A DNA stretch of 64,000 bases, taken from contig CAXXDH010000001.1 of the NCBI GenBank assembly GCA_963677785.2, forward strand, positions 310,001 through 374,000, written 5' to 3'. The stretch comes from G963665495 sp963677785. Its GTDB lineage: Bacteria; Desulfobacterota; Desulfovibrionia; Desulfovibrionales; Desulfovibrionaceae. Positions 44,415 through 53,572 of this stretch are shown here, in pieces. A program made the position numbers and the translations under genes. Positions within the stretch are counted from its first letter, which is position 1. Each line of letters starts with the position of its first letter. Under the pieces are notes generated by a model. It had not been told where the DNA came from, did no database searches, and saw nothing but the letters and a program-made list of their open reading frames with translations.

Positions 44415-45659
44415 ATGGCCAAACTACAACTTCTCTCTCTTCAGCCCGGCATGGTTCTGGCTACTGAAACACGAGATAGAAATGGCCGACTGCTTGCCGA
44501 AGCGGGAACGCTTCTGACCCCGGATGTGATCCGTGTTCTCAGAAGCTGGGGAGTGCCGGCCTGTGATATTCTTGATTTGAGCAACGGCAACAATGACCGG
44601 AGCGAGGATGATAAGCTGACGGAGTTGCGCGCACGCGTAAAAATCATGGCGGAGCTGCGTTTCAAGGAATATGACCAGGAGGCTGATATTACCCGCGGCC
44701 TGCGGGAATTGTGGGAGCAGCACAAATTTGCGGCACTGTCTTCCTCTGGAGCGGACGAGGCCGATGAGCCTGGACAGCTGGAAAAAAATGGTTTTCATTT
44801 TTCGCTGGAACGCTTGCCCCCTTTGGAGGAGCTGGCTCAGCGGGAAATCCGTTGCGGGAAGCTTCCCGAAGTCTTTCCCCGGCTGGTGGACGTGGTCAAT
44901 GATCCGCGCGTCACCGTGAAAGATGCCGTGGACGTGGTCAGCTCGGACCCCCTGTTGTCCGAACGGCTGCTGCAGATAGTCAACAGTTCGTTTTACGGCG
45001 TTCAGGCGCATGTGGATACGATCAATTCGGCGGGATATATTATCGGCGCTAGCCAGTTGCTGACTCTGGCCGCGGGCATATCCATCGTCCAGGCCTTTTC
45101 CTGCGCGAATACGGAGATCGTCAACCACAGGCAGTTCTGGAGGCACGGCGTTGCCTGCGGTATCGCCGCCCGCACATTGGCCAGCTATTATCGCTCGCCC
45201 AACAGCGAACGGTTTTTTATCGCGGGACTGATTCATGAAATTGGGCGGCTGGTGCTCAGCGCCGAACTCCCCGGTCTATCGGAACGTGTGTTCGCTCTGG
45301 CCAAGGATCGAGAGACGCCTCTGCATATTGCGGAAAAATTGATTTTCGGTTTTGATCATCAGGAACTGGGGTGTCTGGTGGTTAAAAGATGGAAGCTTCC
45401 CGTCTCTCTTGAACGTTGCATAGGGTACTTCCAGAATACGGAAATCGGACCGTTGCAGCGCGATGCCGCCATTATGCAGATAGCCGACATCATGGCGCAT
45501 GCTCTTGGGTACGAAGGCAGCGGCTACTGGTATGTACCGCCGCTTCCCAAACCGCTTTGGGCCGTATTGGATCTTTCGGCGCATACGATTCACCACCTTG
45601 CTCAAAAAATCGAATATCAGTTGGAAGAAGTCATGAGGTTCATTATTCCCGATGAATAG
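44415..45659 (+). CDS. HDOD domain protein
   Basis: 414 residues. The N-terminal 100 residues start KLQLLSLQPGMVLATETRDRNGRLL, the short beta-rich segment often placed before HD-GYP or HDOD modules. The HDOD domain covers about 140-400 (VSSDPLLSERLLQIVNSSFYG, FIAGLIHEIGRLVLSAE), with His-Glu instead of the His-Asp pair, so it is unlikely to hydrolyse anything. AAGGGGC precedes the ATG at 44415. The stop overlaps the next gene's start by eight bases. Confidence 0.9.
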   Translation: MAKLQLLSLQPGMVLATETRDRNGRLLAEAGTLLTPDVIRVLRSWGVPACDILDLSNGNNDRSEDDKLTELRARVKIMAELRFKEYDQEADITRGLRELWEQHKFAALSSSGADEADEPGQLEKNGFHFSLERLPPLEELAQREIRCGKLPEVFPRLVDVVNDPRVTVKDAVDVVSSDPLLSERLLQIVNSSFYGVQAHVDTINSAGYIIGASQLLTLAAGISIVQAFSCANTEIVNHRQFWRHGVACGIAARTLASYYRSPNSERFFIAGLIHEIGRLVLSAELPGLSERVFALAKDRETPLHIAEKLIFGFDHQELGCLVVKRWKLPVSLERCIGYFQNTEIGPLQRDAAIMQIADIMAHALGYEGSGYWYVPPLPKPLWAVLDLSAHTIHHLAQKIEYQLEEVMRFIIPDE

Positions 45660-46590
45660 AAACGGTGGGATCTCCAAAACAAAGGAAGAGCTTGAGCTGC
45701 GTATCAGACACCTGGAAGAGCAGGCCAGATTTATTTATGATATTCTGGAACAAGCGGCCAACCTTGGTGATTTCCAGACCAGCATCAACAAGCTGACCGA
45801 ACCCGGAGATATTCTCCTGGAATCCGCATCGCGTATGCAGGGAGTCGTGCAGTTTCTTTGCACGTGTTTTTATCTGGTGGACGAGCGGACTTCTGATTTT
45901 GTCCTGAATATGTGTCTGCCGCCGGAATATCAGGCTGAAATTCAGGAAGAGGTGGGCATTCTCATTGATAACGGCATTTTCGCGCTTGCCTTGCGTGAAA
46001 ACAGGCCGACCATGATTTATTCCAGCAGCAAGAAATACCGCATAATGCTGCACGCGTTGTCCACCAGTTCGCGTACCAGGGGCATGTTCGTAGGGCTGCT
46101 GCAGAAGAGCGACCGGAACATTTCCGGCATTGTTCTTTCCATGCTGACGGTCATTCTGAAGTATTGCGCCAATGCCATAGAAAGTTTCGAACTCTATCGC
46201 CTGTTTCGGGAAAAGGAGCGCCGCTACAAGGAACTCGCGGATTTTTTCCCGCAGACCGTCTTTGAAACCGACGAGGAAGGGCGGTTGCTGCTGGTCAGTG
46301 CGGGGGTGATCGAACAACTCGGGCGCGATCCGTTGAAACTGGCGTGCAGTGCCAAACTCTGCGATCTGCTCGTTCCGGATTCACAGGATGCCGCGGCCCG
46401 GCTGCTGCAATCCGCCATGGTGCCGCAAGCTGAAAAAAGCAACGCCTGTATGGTGCGCGCATTGCACAGCGACGGCAGCAGCAGAGAAGTCTGCCTGGTG
46501 CTCGGGCCGGTCCACAGCGAGGGCCGTGTCACCGGAGTCAAGGGCGTGCTTTTGCCTCCCAGTTACTGCAGTTCTTCCGGAGCCTGCTGA
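45652..46590 (+). CDS. GAF/PAS-like sensor without output domain
   Basis: 312 residues: a short N-terminal coiled coil (EELELRIRHLEEQARFIYDIL), a GAF-like domain (about 45-190; VVQFLCTCFYLVDERTSDFV), then a PAS-like domain (about 195-290; FPQTVFETDEEGRLLLVSAG). It ends there without kinase, GGDEF or HTH domain. Translationally coupled to the HDOD gene, so it probably works by binding it. The domain calls are from pattern; ligand unknown. Confidence 0.7.
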   Translation: MNRNGGISKTKEELELRIRHLEEQARFIYDILEQAANLGDFQTSINKLTEPGDILLESASRMQGVVQFLCTCFYLVDERTSDFVLNMCLPPEYQAEIQEEVGILIDNGIFALALRENRPTMIYSSSKKYRIMLHALSTSSRTRGMFVGLLQKSDRNISGIVLSMLTVILKYCANAIESFELYRLFREKERRYKELADFFPQTVFETDEEGRLLLVSAGVIEQLGRDPLKLACSAKLCDLLVPDSQDAAARLLQSAMVPQAEKSNACMVRALHSDGSSREVCLVLGPVHSEGRVTGVKGVLLPPSYCSSSGAC

Positions 46591-46599
46591 GCCGCGCGT

Positions 46600-47457
46600 T
46601 CAGAACCGGACATTTTCAAAGTAAAAATCCGCCAGATCAAACAACAGCAGTCTCCCCGGCTGCTCCCGGCCGCTGCCTCTGGCCGCAAGTATGCGTATGG
46701 CCTCGGAAGCCTCCAGGGTTGCGGCAAAGCGTACGCCCGGAGCAGGGCAGCCCAGCACTTCTTCCGCACCGGCGCCGGTTCCGGCGACCTGGAAAAAATG
46801 CTGCAGTCCTTCTTCGTCGGGTTGCTGCGATCCGACAAAACCCGCCCAGCCAGCCACGGCCGCACTGATCAGCGGCAGTCCGGCTTCTTGCGCCGCACTG
46901 TGCAGGTCGGCTCGGAATTCCAGGCCCCCCAGCGCATCCACCACCAGATCCGCTTGTGCGCAGTAGTGGCGCATCTCCGCTTTGTGCAGAAAATTGTCAA
47001 TGGGAATGAAACGAACAGCCGCGTTCAGTTCGCGTACCCTTTTCGCGGCTACAGCGCTTTTGGGTTGTCCCAGAACCGCTTCCGCACACAGAGCCTGGCG
47101 GTTCAGGTTGCTCTCCTCGAACACGTCGCCGTCCGCGCCGATGATGGTGCCTACGCCCATACGCGCCAGGATCTCCAGGACCGTTCCGCCCAGTCCGCCC
47201 AGTCCGACCAGCAATACCGTCGCATCCAGAAGCCGTGTTTGTCCGGCGGCATCCATGGCCGAAAAATTGCGGATGTACCGTTTGGGGATGATGCCGTTGC
47301 CCAGGGCCCGGCGTTCGATATCCCCTTGGGAGCTGCGGTGTTCCGCCGCCAGCGCAACGATATGTTCCAGCCCAAGAACGCGGCGGCCTTCAGTATCGTT
47401 TTCGGCAAGTTGTAACATTTGTTCAAGAAGTGCGGAGTAATCCATATCGTGCGGCAT
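46600..47457 (-). CDS. ThiF/MoeB/HesA family adenylyltransferase
   Basis: 285 residues. The ATP-binding LLVGLGGLGGTVLEILARMGVG, an acidic GADGDVFEESNLNRQ (the SNLNRQ of E1-like enzymes) and LGQPKSAVAAKRV are present. MoeB and ThiF usually carry two CxxC zinc sites; here only scattered cysteines are seen, so the zinc site seems absent, as in HesA-like members. It would adenylate a ubiquitin-like sulfur carrier, but no such gene is adjacent. An N-terminal 60-residue helical extension precedes the core. Confidence 0.83.
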   Translation of the reverse strand: MPHDMDYSALLEQMLQLAENDTEGRRVLGLEHIVALAAEHRSSQGDIERRALGNGIIPKRYIRNFSAMDAAGQTRLLDATVLLVGLGGLGGTVLEILARMGVGTIIGADGDVFEESNLNRQALCAEAVLGQPKSAVAAKRVRELNAAVRFIPIDNFLHKAEMRHYCAQADLVVDALGGLEFRADLHSAAQEAGLPLISAAVAGWAGFVGSQQPDEEGLQHFFQVAGTGAGAEEVLGCPAPGVRFAATLEASEAIRILAARGSGREQPGRLLLFDLADFYFENVRF

Positions 47458-47678
47458 GAGAACATCTCGTAAATTTCGCTAAGGTTGATTCTGAATTAAT
47501 TTTTCAACATATTGTGCAGAAATGCATGATTTGCGATTGTAAAACTAGCGTTAAAAGTGTCGGCTCGCAAGTATGCATGTTGCTTCCGCGCTGTTTACCC
47601 GTTATCAAAAGCCGGGCCGGCTGGTTTGCAAAGCCGTATCTCTGCAGTCAGGCGGCAAAAATCGAAGACGGAGACTTC

Positions 47679-48851
47679 ATGAAGATCCTTATCGCCCCTT
47701 TTGCAGTCCCCTTGCCCACCTCGGGTCCGGCGGTCCGGTTGGCCGCGTTGTCGTCCGAGACCTTGCGACGCGGACATATGCTGGCCGTATGCGCTGCCAA
47801 CGACGGCAACCTGCAGCTGGTGGAAGGGGCCAGGCAATACGCGGCGCCCGCTCCCACGTTGTTGGGGTTGCCCCCTTTTCTGGCCTATTCGTTGGGGTTT
47901 CTGCTGCGCAACAGGTGGCTGCAGGGCGGGCGCAAGGTGACGAGTTTCGAGCATGTGCTGCACCTGGGCGGCATGTTGCGTAAGCAATACGTCGAGGCGG
48001 ATGTGCTCGCCCTGCGCCAGGCCATTGAAGATTTCGCTCCGGACGTGGTTCTCTCTGAATACCGTTTTGCCGCGATTCTGGCCGCCAGATTGTGCGGCGT
48101 TCCCGTGGCCACTACGCACAGCTTTCCAGGCCAGGCAAGCTACGCGTCCGATCCGGAGTACAGCGGCGAATTGCGCACGTATCTGGAAGCGAACGATCTG
48201 CCCCAGTGCCAGTCCGCATTGGAGATTTTCGAGTGGGCGGATATACGCTTCATACCCAGTTCCGAACGGCTGGAACCCATGACCGACGAGACGATCCACC
48301 ACGTTGGCCCCTTGTCCAGTGTGCGCCGGCATGCTTTGAACCGCCAGGGGCGGCGCAACAATATTTTGTTTTATCTGGGAAACGGGAGCGTGAGTCCCAA
48401 AAAGGCCGCGTCCATCGCCGTCACCCTTTTCAAGGACAGTCCTTATGACGTCTATGTGGCGGGCAAGGGGCTGAAACCCAAAAGCGTGGGCCGGGTCCAG
48501 GTCCGGGAATTTTTCGACTTCAGCCAGCTTTTGCCCCAGGCGGCCCTGTTCGTGAACCACGGCGGGCAGAACAGCGTACTGTCCGCACTGGCCCACGGCG
48601 TGCCGCAGCTGGTTTGTCCGGGCAATGTATTTGAACGCCGCTATCAGGCGGACTCCGTGGTTCAGGTCAACGCGGGCAAGCGTATAGATTCGGCGGATTT
48701 TACTGCGGGCGTGCTCGAACTGTACGTCAGCGAGTGCATCAGCAACAGCGTGTACGCGGAAAACGCCGCCAGAACCGGGACGGAACTGCTGCATCTCGGC
48801 GGTACGGGCAAGGTGCTGGACCTGCTCGAAGGACGCTATGGGACGGACTGA
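47679..48851 (+). CDS. UDP-glycosyltransferase-like protein (GT1/MurG fold)
   Basis: 390 residues. The N-terminal domain starts MKILIAPFAVPLPTSGPAVRL, and the C-terminal domain holds FVNHGGQNSVLSALAHGVPQLVCPG, the donor-binding signature of MGT/GT1-type transferases. Acceptor is unknown (lipid, antibiotic-like product or envelope glycan). The ATG at 47679 follows CGGAGACTTC at good distance; the longer upstream frame is rejected. Divergent from the ThiF-family gene. Confidence 0.85.
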   Translation: MKILIAPFAVPLPTSGPAVRLAALSSETLRRGHMLAVCAANDGNLQLVEGARQYAAPAPTLLGLPPFLAYSLGFLLRNRWLQGGRKVTSFEHVLHLGGMLRKQYVEADVLALRQAIEDFAPDVVLSEYRFAAILAARLCGVPVATTHSFPGQASYASDPEYSGELRTYLEANDLPQCQSALEIFEWADIRFIPSSERLEPMTDETIHHVGPLSSVRRHALNRQGRRNNILFYLGNGSVSPKKAASIAVTLFKDSPYDVYVAGKGLKPKSVGRVQVREFFDFSQLLPQAALFVNHGGQNSVLSALAHGVPQLVCPGNVFERRYQADSVVQVNAGKRIDSADFTAGVLELYVSECISNSVYAENAARTGTELLHLGGTGKVLDLLEGRYGTD

Positions 48852-48916
48852 AGGTCTGTTTTATTATGCATTGCGTATGCGCACAATCCGTAGGTTGCCT
48901 GTTGTGACAAACTGCG

Positions 48917-48943
48917 AAACGTCCTTATACTTAAGAACGTTTT
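48917..48943 (+). terminator. possible terminator after the glycosyltransferase gene
   Basis: AAACGT...ACGTTT with an inner CTTA/TAAG pairing forms a weak AT-rich stem about 65 bases after the stop, followed by only four T. Confidence 0.35.
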
Positions 48944-49023
48944 GAAAAATACAATCCGGTCTTCAATAAAGTATGTTGAATTTTATTGGGTTCCCTGGCC
49001 GGGTTCGATTAGGTCAGGCTGTA

Positions 49024-49767
49024 TTACGCCTGTGGGGAACGACCGGGTCTAAACCAGATCAGCGTGGCTGCAAAAAGAATCACTCCGATTGCACCAAGCC
49101 AACGTGAAGGATCTTCGACGTAGGCCATAACGCGAATTCCGCTGCCCCAAAGGAACACGATAAAAGAGGTAAGCAGCAGAATTGTCCACTGTCCGGGAAT
49201 ATTAACCGGGAAAAAAATATTTTGCAGCTTGGGCATAGCCCGTGTGAATACAATCCACAGAGCCCAGGTCAACAAAACACTTCCGAGCAGAAAGAACAGC
49301 CAGGGAGGGGTTCCTGTGCCGCGTGTGAATATTCCGGTGTCACCGTGCTCCGCAAATGAGCGCATATAAATATAGGCAACCAATTCCATCAAATTGATGA
49401 GCACAAACAGGTAGACGGTCAGAAAAAAAGTTTTTTTAGTGGCTGTGTTTTTACCACCTAGATATATCAGGCCACAGGTAATCATTGTAAAATGCATAAC
49501 TAAGGGGCTGACACCAATTATAGCCGCAGTGAGATTTTTTCCTTGGGCGAATAGTCGCTTATAGTGTACGCCTTCATCCCATCCAGTCATAGTAATGGGA
49601 TTGCCCCAGACTATGTCTTGCGGGTGGTGTCCTGTTCCCAACAGCCAAGCCATGGTGCTGTGCGTAAATTCATGAAGTAAAATCACAAGTGCCTGCAATA
49701 TGAAAAAAATAAGGACAACTTTAGACGTAAATATGATGATGTCTCGATAGGATGTTTGATTATACAT
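49024..49767 (-). CDS. polytopic membrane protein with HExxH motif
   Basis: 247 residues with about six membrane helices. The first helix leads into LLHEFTHSTMAWLLG (HEFTH at residues 32-36), a metalloprotease-type zinc motif placed as in M50-like intramembrane proteases. No clear second site-2-protease motif was found, so peptidase activity is uncertain; a DUF-type membrane protein carrying the motif is possible. AT content is higher than in neighbouring genes. It adjoins a decayed IS element, suggesting a variable region. Confidence 0.6.
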   Translation of the reverse strand: MYNQTSYRDIIIFTSKVVLIFFILQALVILLHEFTHSTMAWLLGTGHHPQDIVWGNPITMTGWDEGVHYKRLFAQGKNLTAAIIGVSPLVMHFTMITCGLIYLGGKNTATKKTFFLTVYLFVLINLMELVAYIYMRSFAEHGDTGIFTRGTGTPPWLFFLLGSVLLTWALWIVFTRAMPKLQNIFFPVNIPGQWTILLLTSFIVFLWGSGIRVMAYVEDPSRWLGAIGVILFAATLIWFRPGRSPQA

Positions 49768-49831
49768 TTGAAATTAATACGTTTATTTGTCTGTAAGGTC
49801 AAGTGGTATTTCTCAATAAATAGTTTTTTAT

Positions 49832-50569
49832 GGAACTGCTGATTAAATCCTGGTTTGTGCTCGTTAATAGATAGATTTTTCAGTATAGTCCTCTCCGCAA
49901 GGGAGGAATCCATGAAACAGCTCAGCTTTAGTGATGTCGAATACAGTTTGCGCAAAAGGATGAAGAAACGTGAAGAATTCCTGAGGGCTATGGATAAGTT
50001 CATTCCCTGGGAGAATGGGTGGCCTACATTGAGCCCTACTACCCGGAAGGTCAGCGCGGCCGTCCGCCTATGGGGATTGAAAAAATGCTGCGCATGTATC
50101 TTTTACAATGCTGTTTGAACCTCTCGGATGAAGGCGTAGGAAATGGCATTTATGATAGCGATGTTTTATACTGTTTTATGAAAATTAATTTTGTCGACGA
50201 ACAGGTACCGGATGCCACAACGTTGCTCAACTTTCGGAATTTGCTGGAAACGCGCATTTTTACCAATTGGGAAAAGCAAATCGAACGATGCAAATCCTCG
50301 GCCCGCTCCAAGGTGGAGTATCTGCTTCTGGTAGTCAAACGCTTCTTTGGATACAGCAAGACAGTGTACCGTGGCCTGGCTAAAAATACGCTTCGGATGT
50401 ATATGTTGTTCACCAGCGCACAGATCTTGATGTGCATCCGGACTGGCAGGCCACTACCAGCCTGAAAAGATATTGGGGTAAAAAAGAAGCTGTTCACCAG
50501 TTTCTCTGTATAATTCAGCCTCAGAAGAAATATTGGAAATTAGTACGCCTTGCGCAAAACAGCAGTTTA
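49832..50569 (+). mobile_element. decayed IS5-family insertion sequence
   Basis: The element contains a broken IS5-type transposase gene. GGAACTGCTG at 49832 and CAGCAGTT at 50560-50567 are possible remnants of terminal inverted repeats; the match is only eight bases and the exact ends are not certain. No target duplication was identified. Confidence 0.5.
49912..50465 (+). pseudogene. IS5-family transposase, frameshifted and internally deleted
   Basis: The start is intact (GGGAGGAATCC before the ATG; MKQLSFSDVEYSLRKR). After IPWE, near 50010, the frame shifts by one base and the reading continues as VAYIEPYYPEGQRGRPPMG in the next frame. After NFRNLLETRIF the sequence jumps to the family's C-terminal end (KQIERCKSSARSKVE, GYSKTVYRGLAKNT, LFTSAQILMCIRTGR); the catalytic DDE core between these parts, well over 100 residues, is missing. 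The gene cannot make a working transposase. Judged from knowledge of IS5 transposases. Confidence 0.85.
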
Positions 50570-50590
50570 AGTCATCATAAAGAGTCCATC

Positions 50591-51229
50591 ATGAGTACGT
50601 CGAATCCAGCATACGCGCCGGGCGAACGGGTCCCGGCAAGGCCTTTGGGCTTTGTTCCGCCGCCTGAATGTCCGGTGGCGCCCGAGTCTCGGGGCACTGT
50701 TCCGGATGCACAGGCTTGTGTGGCGTTATGGGACAAATACGACATGCCGGTGCATATTCGCGCGCACAGCGAACTGGTGGCCCATGTGGCGGTCTGGCTC
50801 GGAGTGCGGGCTCTGGAGCACGGCATTGCCGTGAGCATTCCGGAGATCAGGGCCACGGCCCTGTTGCATGACCTGGCCAAGCCCTATACCATCCATCATG
50901 GAGGCAACCACGGCCATCTCGGTGGTGCGTGGGTGCTGGAGGAAACCGGAAATCCGATTATCGCCCACGGCGTTCTGCATCATATTCACTGGCCCTGGGA
51001 AATCAACGTCCGGCGCCATTTTCTCGCTCTGGCCGTGATCTACGCCGACAAACGAGTGCAGCACGATACGCTGGTCACCGTCCGGCAGCGTTTTGAGGAT
51101 CTGATTTTGCGCTACGGCAACACCCCGTACATCATCGAGCGTATCAGGCAGTCCGAACAGCAGGGCTACGACATCGAACAGGCTTTGGAAAACGAACTTG
51201 GAGTGGAATTGGAATGCGAATCCTTTTGA
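50591..51229 (+). CDS. HD domain phosphohydrolase
   Basis: 212 residues. The HD motif order is H...HD...D: RAHSELVAHVAVWLGVRAL, TALLHDLAKPYTIHHGGNHG, and LHHIHWPWEINV followed by LALAVIYADKRV. This is a small stand-alone HD hydrolase, probably acting on nucleotides or phosphoesters; substrate unknown. The ATG at 50591 is chosen for the start of a sensible reading; the longer frame upstream overlaps the IS remnant. It overlaps ddl by 16 bases. Confidence 0.82.
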   Translation: MSTSNPAYAPGERVPARPLGFVPPPECPVAPESRGTVPDAQACVALWDKYDMPVHIRAHSELVAHVAVWLGVRALEHGIAVSIPEIRATALLHDLAKPYTIHHGGNHGHLGGAWVLEETGNPIIAHGVLHHIHWPWEINVRRHFLALAVIYADKRVQHDTLVTVRQRFEDLILRYGNTPYIIERIRQSEQQGYDIEQALENELGVELECESF

Positions 51230-52119
51230 TCGCCGGGGGCTGGTCCAACGAACGCGACGTGGCGCTGTCCGGCGCAGCGCAGATAGAAAAAGCCTTGCTG
51301 GCCCTGTCTCATGAGGTGGTGCGCTTTGACCCCAGGGACGCCTTTGATTCCTTGTACGAAGTATCCCGTACGTGCGATTTCGCTTTCATCAATCTGCACG
51401 GCCAGCCTGGCGAGGACGGCTTGCTCCAGGCTATCCTGGACCGCGCGGGATGCCCGTATCAGGGCCCTGGGCCGGCCGGTTCGTTTCTGGCTCTGAACAA
51501 GTCCGCCGCCAAACAGATTTTTCGCCAAAACGGACTGACCACGCCGGATTGGGTTTTTCTGCCCACGCCGCCGGAGCCCGGATGGCAGTGTCCTCTGGCT
51601 TTTCCGGTCTTCGCAAAGTCCAACGTGGGCGGTTCGAGTCTGGACATGGGCAGGGCGGAGGACCAGGCCGCCCTGGACAAGATACTTGCCGGACTGTTCG
51701 CCAAGGGGCGCGAGGTGCTGGTGGAGTCCAGCATCAGCGGCACGGAACTGACTTGCGCGGTTCTGGGAGACGAGGCCCTGCCGCCGATTTTGATCAAGCC
51801 CTTGAAGAACGAGACATTTTTTGATTACGAGAGCAAATACGCCCAGGGGGGCGCTGACGAAATCTGCCCTGCGCCCGTGGATCAGGCCGTCATTGACGAA
51901 CTGAAACGGCTCAGCCTGGAGGCGCACCGCGCTCTGGGATTGCGCGGTTGCAGCCGCGCGGATTTTATCCAAAGCAACGGCACCCTGTATCTGCTCGAAG
52001 TCAATACGCTCCCCGGCATGACCCCCACCAGCCTGTTGCCCCGCTCCGCGGCGGTTCATGGAATGAATTTCGAGGCCCTGATTCAACGACTGATTGATCT
52101 TGGATTGAATAAAACGTAA
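51214..52119 (+). CDS. ddl: D-alanine--D-alanine ligase
   Basis: 301-residue ATP-grasp enzyme supplying D-Ala-D-Ala for peptidoglycan. The N-terminal LLIAGGWSNERDVALSGA, FINLHGQPGEDG (catalytic His/Gly loop), FPVFAKSNVGGSSLDMG, and C-terminal YLLEVNTLPGMTPTSLLP are all normal Ddl motifs. TFFDYESKYAQGG is the omega-loop region, with the Tyr/Lys typical of D-Ala-adding enzymes (not D-lactate). Coupled to the HD hydrolase upstream and 26 bases ahead of waaA. Confidence 0.95.
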   Translation: MRILLIAGGWSNERDVALSGAAQIEKALLALSHEVVRFDPRDAFDSLYEVSRTCDFAFINLHGQPGEDGLLQAILDRAGCPYQGPGPAGSFLALNKSAAKQIFRQNGLTTPDWVFLPTPPEPGWQCPLAFPVFAKSNVGGSSLDMGRAEDQAALDKILAGLFAKGREVLVESSISGTELTCAVLGDEALPPILIKPLKNETFFDYESKYAQGGADEICPAPVDQAVIDELKRLSLEAHRALGLRGCSRADFIQSNGTLYLLEVNTLPGMTPTSLLPRSAAVHGMNFEALIQRLIDLGLNKT

Positions 52120-52145
52120 GTTTACCCCCTGCAACAGCGAGTACG

Positions 52146-53471
52146 ATGCTAGCTTCAAAGAAACGTCTTCCCCATACGCGGCTGATGCCCCTGTACGACG
52201 CGGCTTGGCGTCTGATTTTTCCTCTGCTTCCTTTTGTTTCCCGTTTGCGCAACAGCGCGTACAAGCGCATGGTGCCCGCCGCCGTCACCAACCTGGGCTG
52301 GGGGGGCGCCATCCAGGACCAGGATGTCTGGCTCCACGCGGCTTCGGCCGGAGAGGCCTACCTGTCCTGGGAGATCCTCAAGCACCTGCCTCGTCGTGAT
52401 CTCAAGCAGTCGGACCCGTTGCCCGTGTTGCTGACAACCTGTACGGACCAGGGCATCGAACTGCTCGACAAAGCCGTTGCCTGGGCGCAGTCCCAACGTC
52501 CGGACCTCGTGCTTACCACCGCCTATTTTCCCTTTGATTCGCGCGCCCAGATGCGTCGGGCGCTGGAATGGGTCCGGCCGAAAGTCGTGGCCGTGCTGGA
52601 AACCGAGCTCTGGCCCGGGCTGTTGTGCGCCTGTGCGGAGCGCTCCGTGCCCCTGGTGCTGCTCAACGGCCGGATGCGTTCGTCCAGCCTGGGCCGCTAC
52701 CTGGCATTGAAAAAGTTTTTTCGTACGGTGGGCCCCAGGGAAATCCTGGCCATATCCGAAGCCGACGCCATGCGCTTCAGCCTGCTTTTCTATTCGGACC
52801 GTGTCCGGACCATGCCCAACATCAAGTTCGACCGGGTAAGCACGCCGCAAAGCTCGGAAGAAGCCGGCGCGGCCCTGGCCGAGGTGGTCGGACCGCGTAC
52901 GCCCTTTGCCGTGCTGGGGTCCATTCGAGAGGAAGAAGAGCACGATGTGCTCCAGGCTTTGCGCAGCATCTGCAGCCAACGCCCGAAGACCAGCATCGGC
53001 CTGTTCCCGCGGCACATGGAGCGCATCCTGCCCTGGTGCGAACTGCTGCGCGGGGCGGAGTTGAACTGGGTCCTGCGTTCGGAACTGACCGAACCCGCGG
53101 CGCCGGGCAGCGTGATTCTCTGGGATGTCTTCGGCGAGCTGAACGCCGCGTACGGCCTGGCCAAAGCCGCGTTCGTTGGCGGCAGCCTGCGTCCGCTGGG
53201 CGGGCAGAATTTTCTCGAACCCCTGTCCATGGGCGTGGCCACCTGCGTGGGCCCCCACTGGGGCAACTTCGCCTGGGCCGGGCGCGAACTTGTGGATTCC
53301 AACCTGCTCAAAGAAGTGGATTCGCCCGAATCCCTGGCCGACCAGATGGTCAAATATCTCAAACGTCCGCCCAAACCATCCGCGCTCCGCAAACGTTTCG
53401 CCGCCTACCTCGCCACCCGCCAGGGCGGCGCCGCCCAGGCCGCTGCAGTGATCGCCGGGTATCTGGGGTAG
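52146..53471 (+). CDS. waaA: 3-deoxy-D-manno-octulosonic acid transferase
   Basis: 441-residue inner-membrane-associated GT30 enzyme that adds Kdo to lipid A precursor. The membrane-anchor stretch is at residues 14-35 (MPLYDAAWRLIFPLLPF), followed by WLHAASAGEAYLSWEIL, VLETELWPGLLCACAERSVP, and GGSLRPLGGQNFLEPLSMG. It implies lipopolysaccharide, so a Gram-negative host. The start could also be the ATG at 52185. GT motifs are complete; number of Kdo residues added cannot be told. Confidence 0.94.
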   Translation: MLASKKRLPHTRLMPLYDAAWRLIFPLLPFVSRLRNSAYKRMVPAAVTNLGWGGAIQDQDVWLHAASAGEAYLSWEILKHLPRRDLKQSDPLPVLLTTCTDQGIELLDKAVAWAQSQRPDLVLTTAYFPFDSRAQMRRALEWVRPKVVAVLETELWPGLLCACAERSVPLVLLNGRMRSSSLGRYLALKKFFRTVGPREILAISEADAMRFSLLFYSDRVRTMPNIKFDRVSTPQSSEEAGAALAEVVGPRTPFAVLGSIREEEEHDVLQALRSICSQRPKTSIGLFPRHMERILPWCELLRGAELNWVLRSELTEPAAPGSVILWDVFGELNAAYGLAKAAFVGGSLRPLGGQNFLEPLSMGVATCVGPHWGNFAWAGRELVDSNLLKEVDSPESLADQMVKYLKRPPKPSALRKRFAAYLATRQGGAAQAAAVIAGYLG

Positions 53472-53517
53472 AATACTTCCTTCAGATTTTTGTTTTTCAA
53501 TCCCGGCGGGCCCATTT

Positions 53518-53543
53518 CGCTCTGTGTCAGAGCGTTCATTTTT
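53518..53543 (+). terminator. rho-independent terminator after waaA
   Basis: A perfect CGCTCTG/CAGAGCG stem with a three-base loop is followed by TTCATTTTT, about 47 bases after the waaA stop. Confidence 0.75.
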
Positions 53544-53572
53544 AGTATTCAAAAAGCTCCTTTCTTGTTCTA

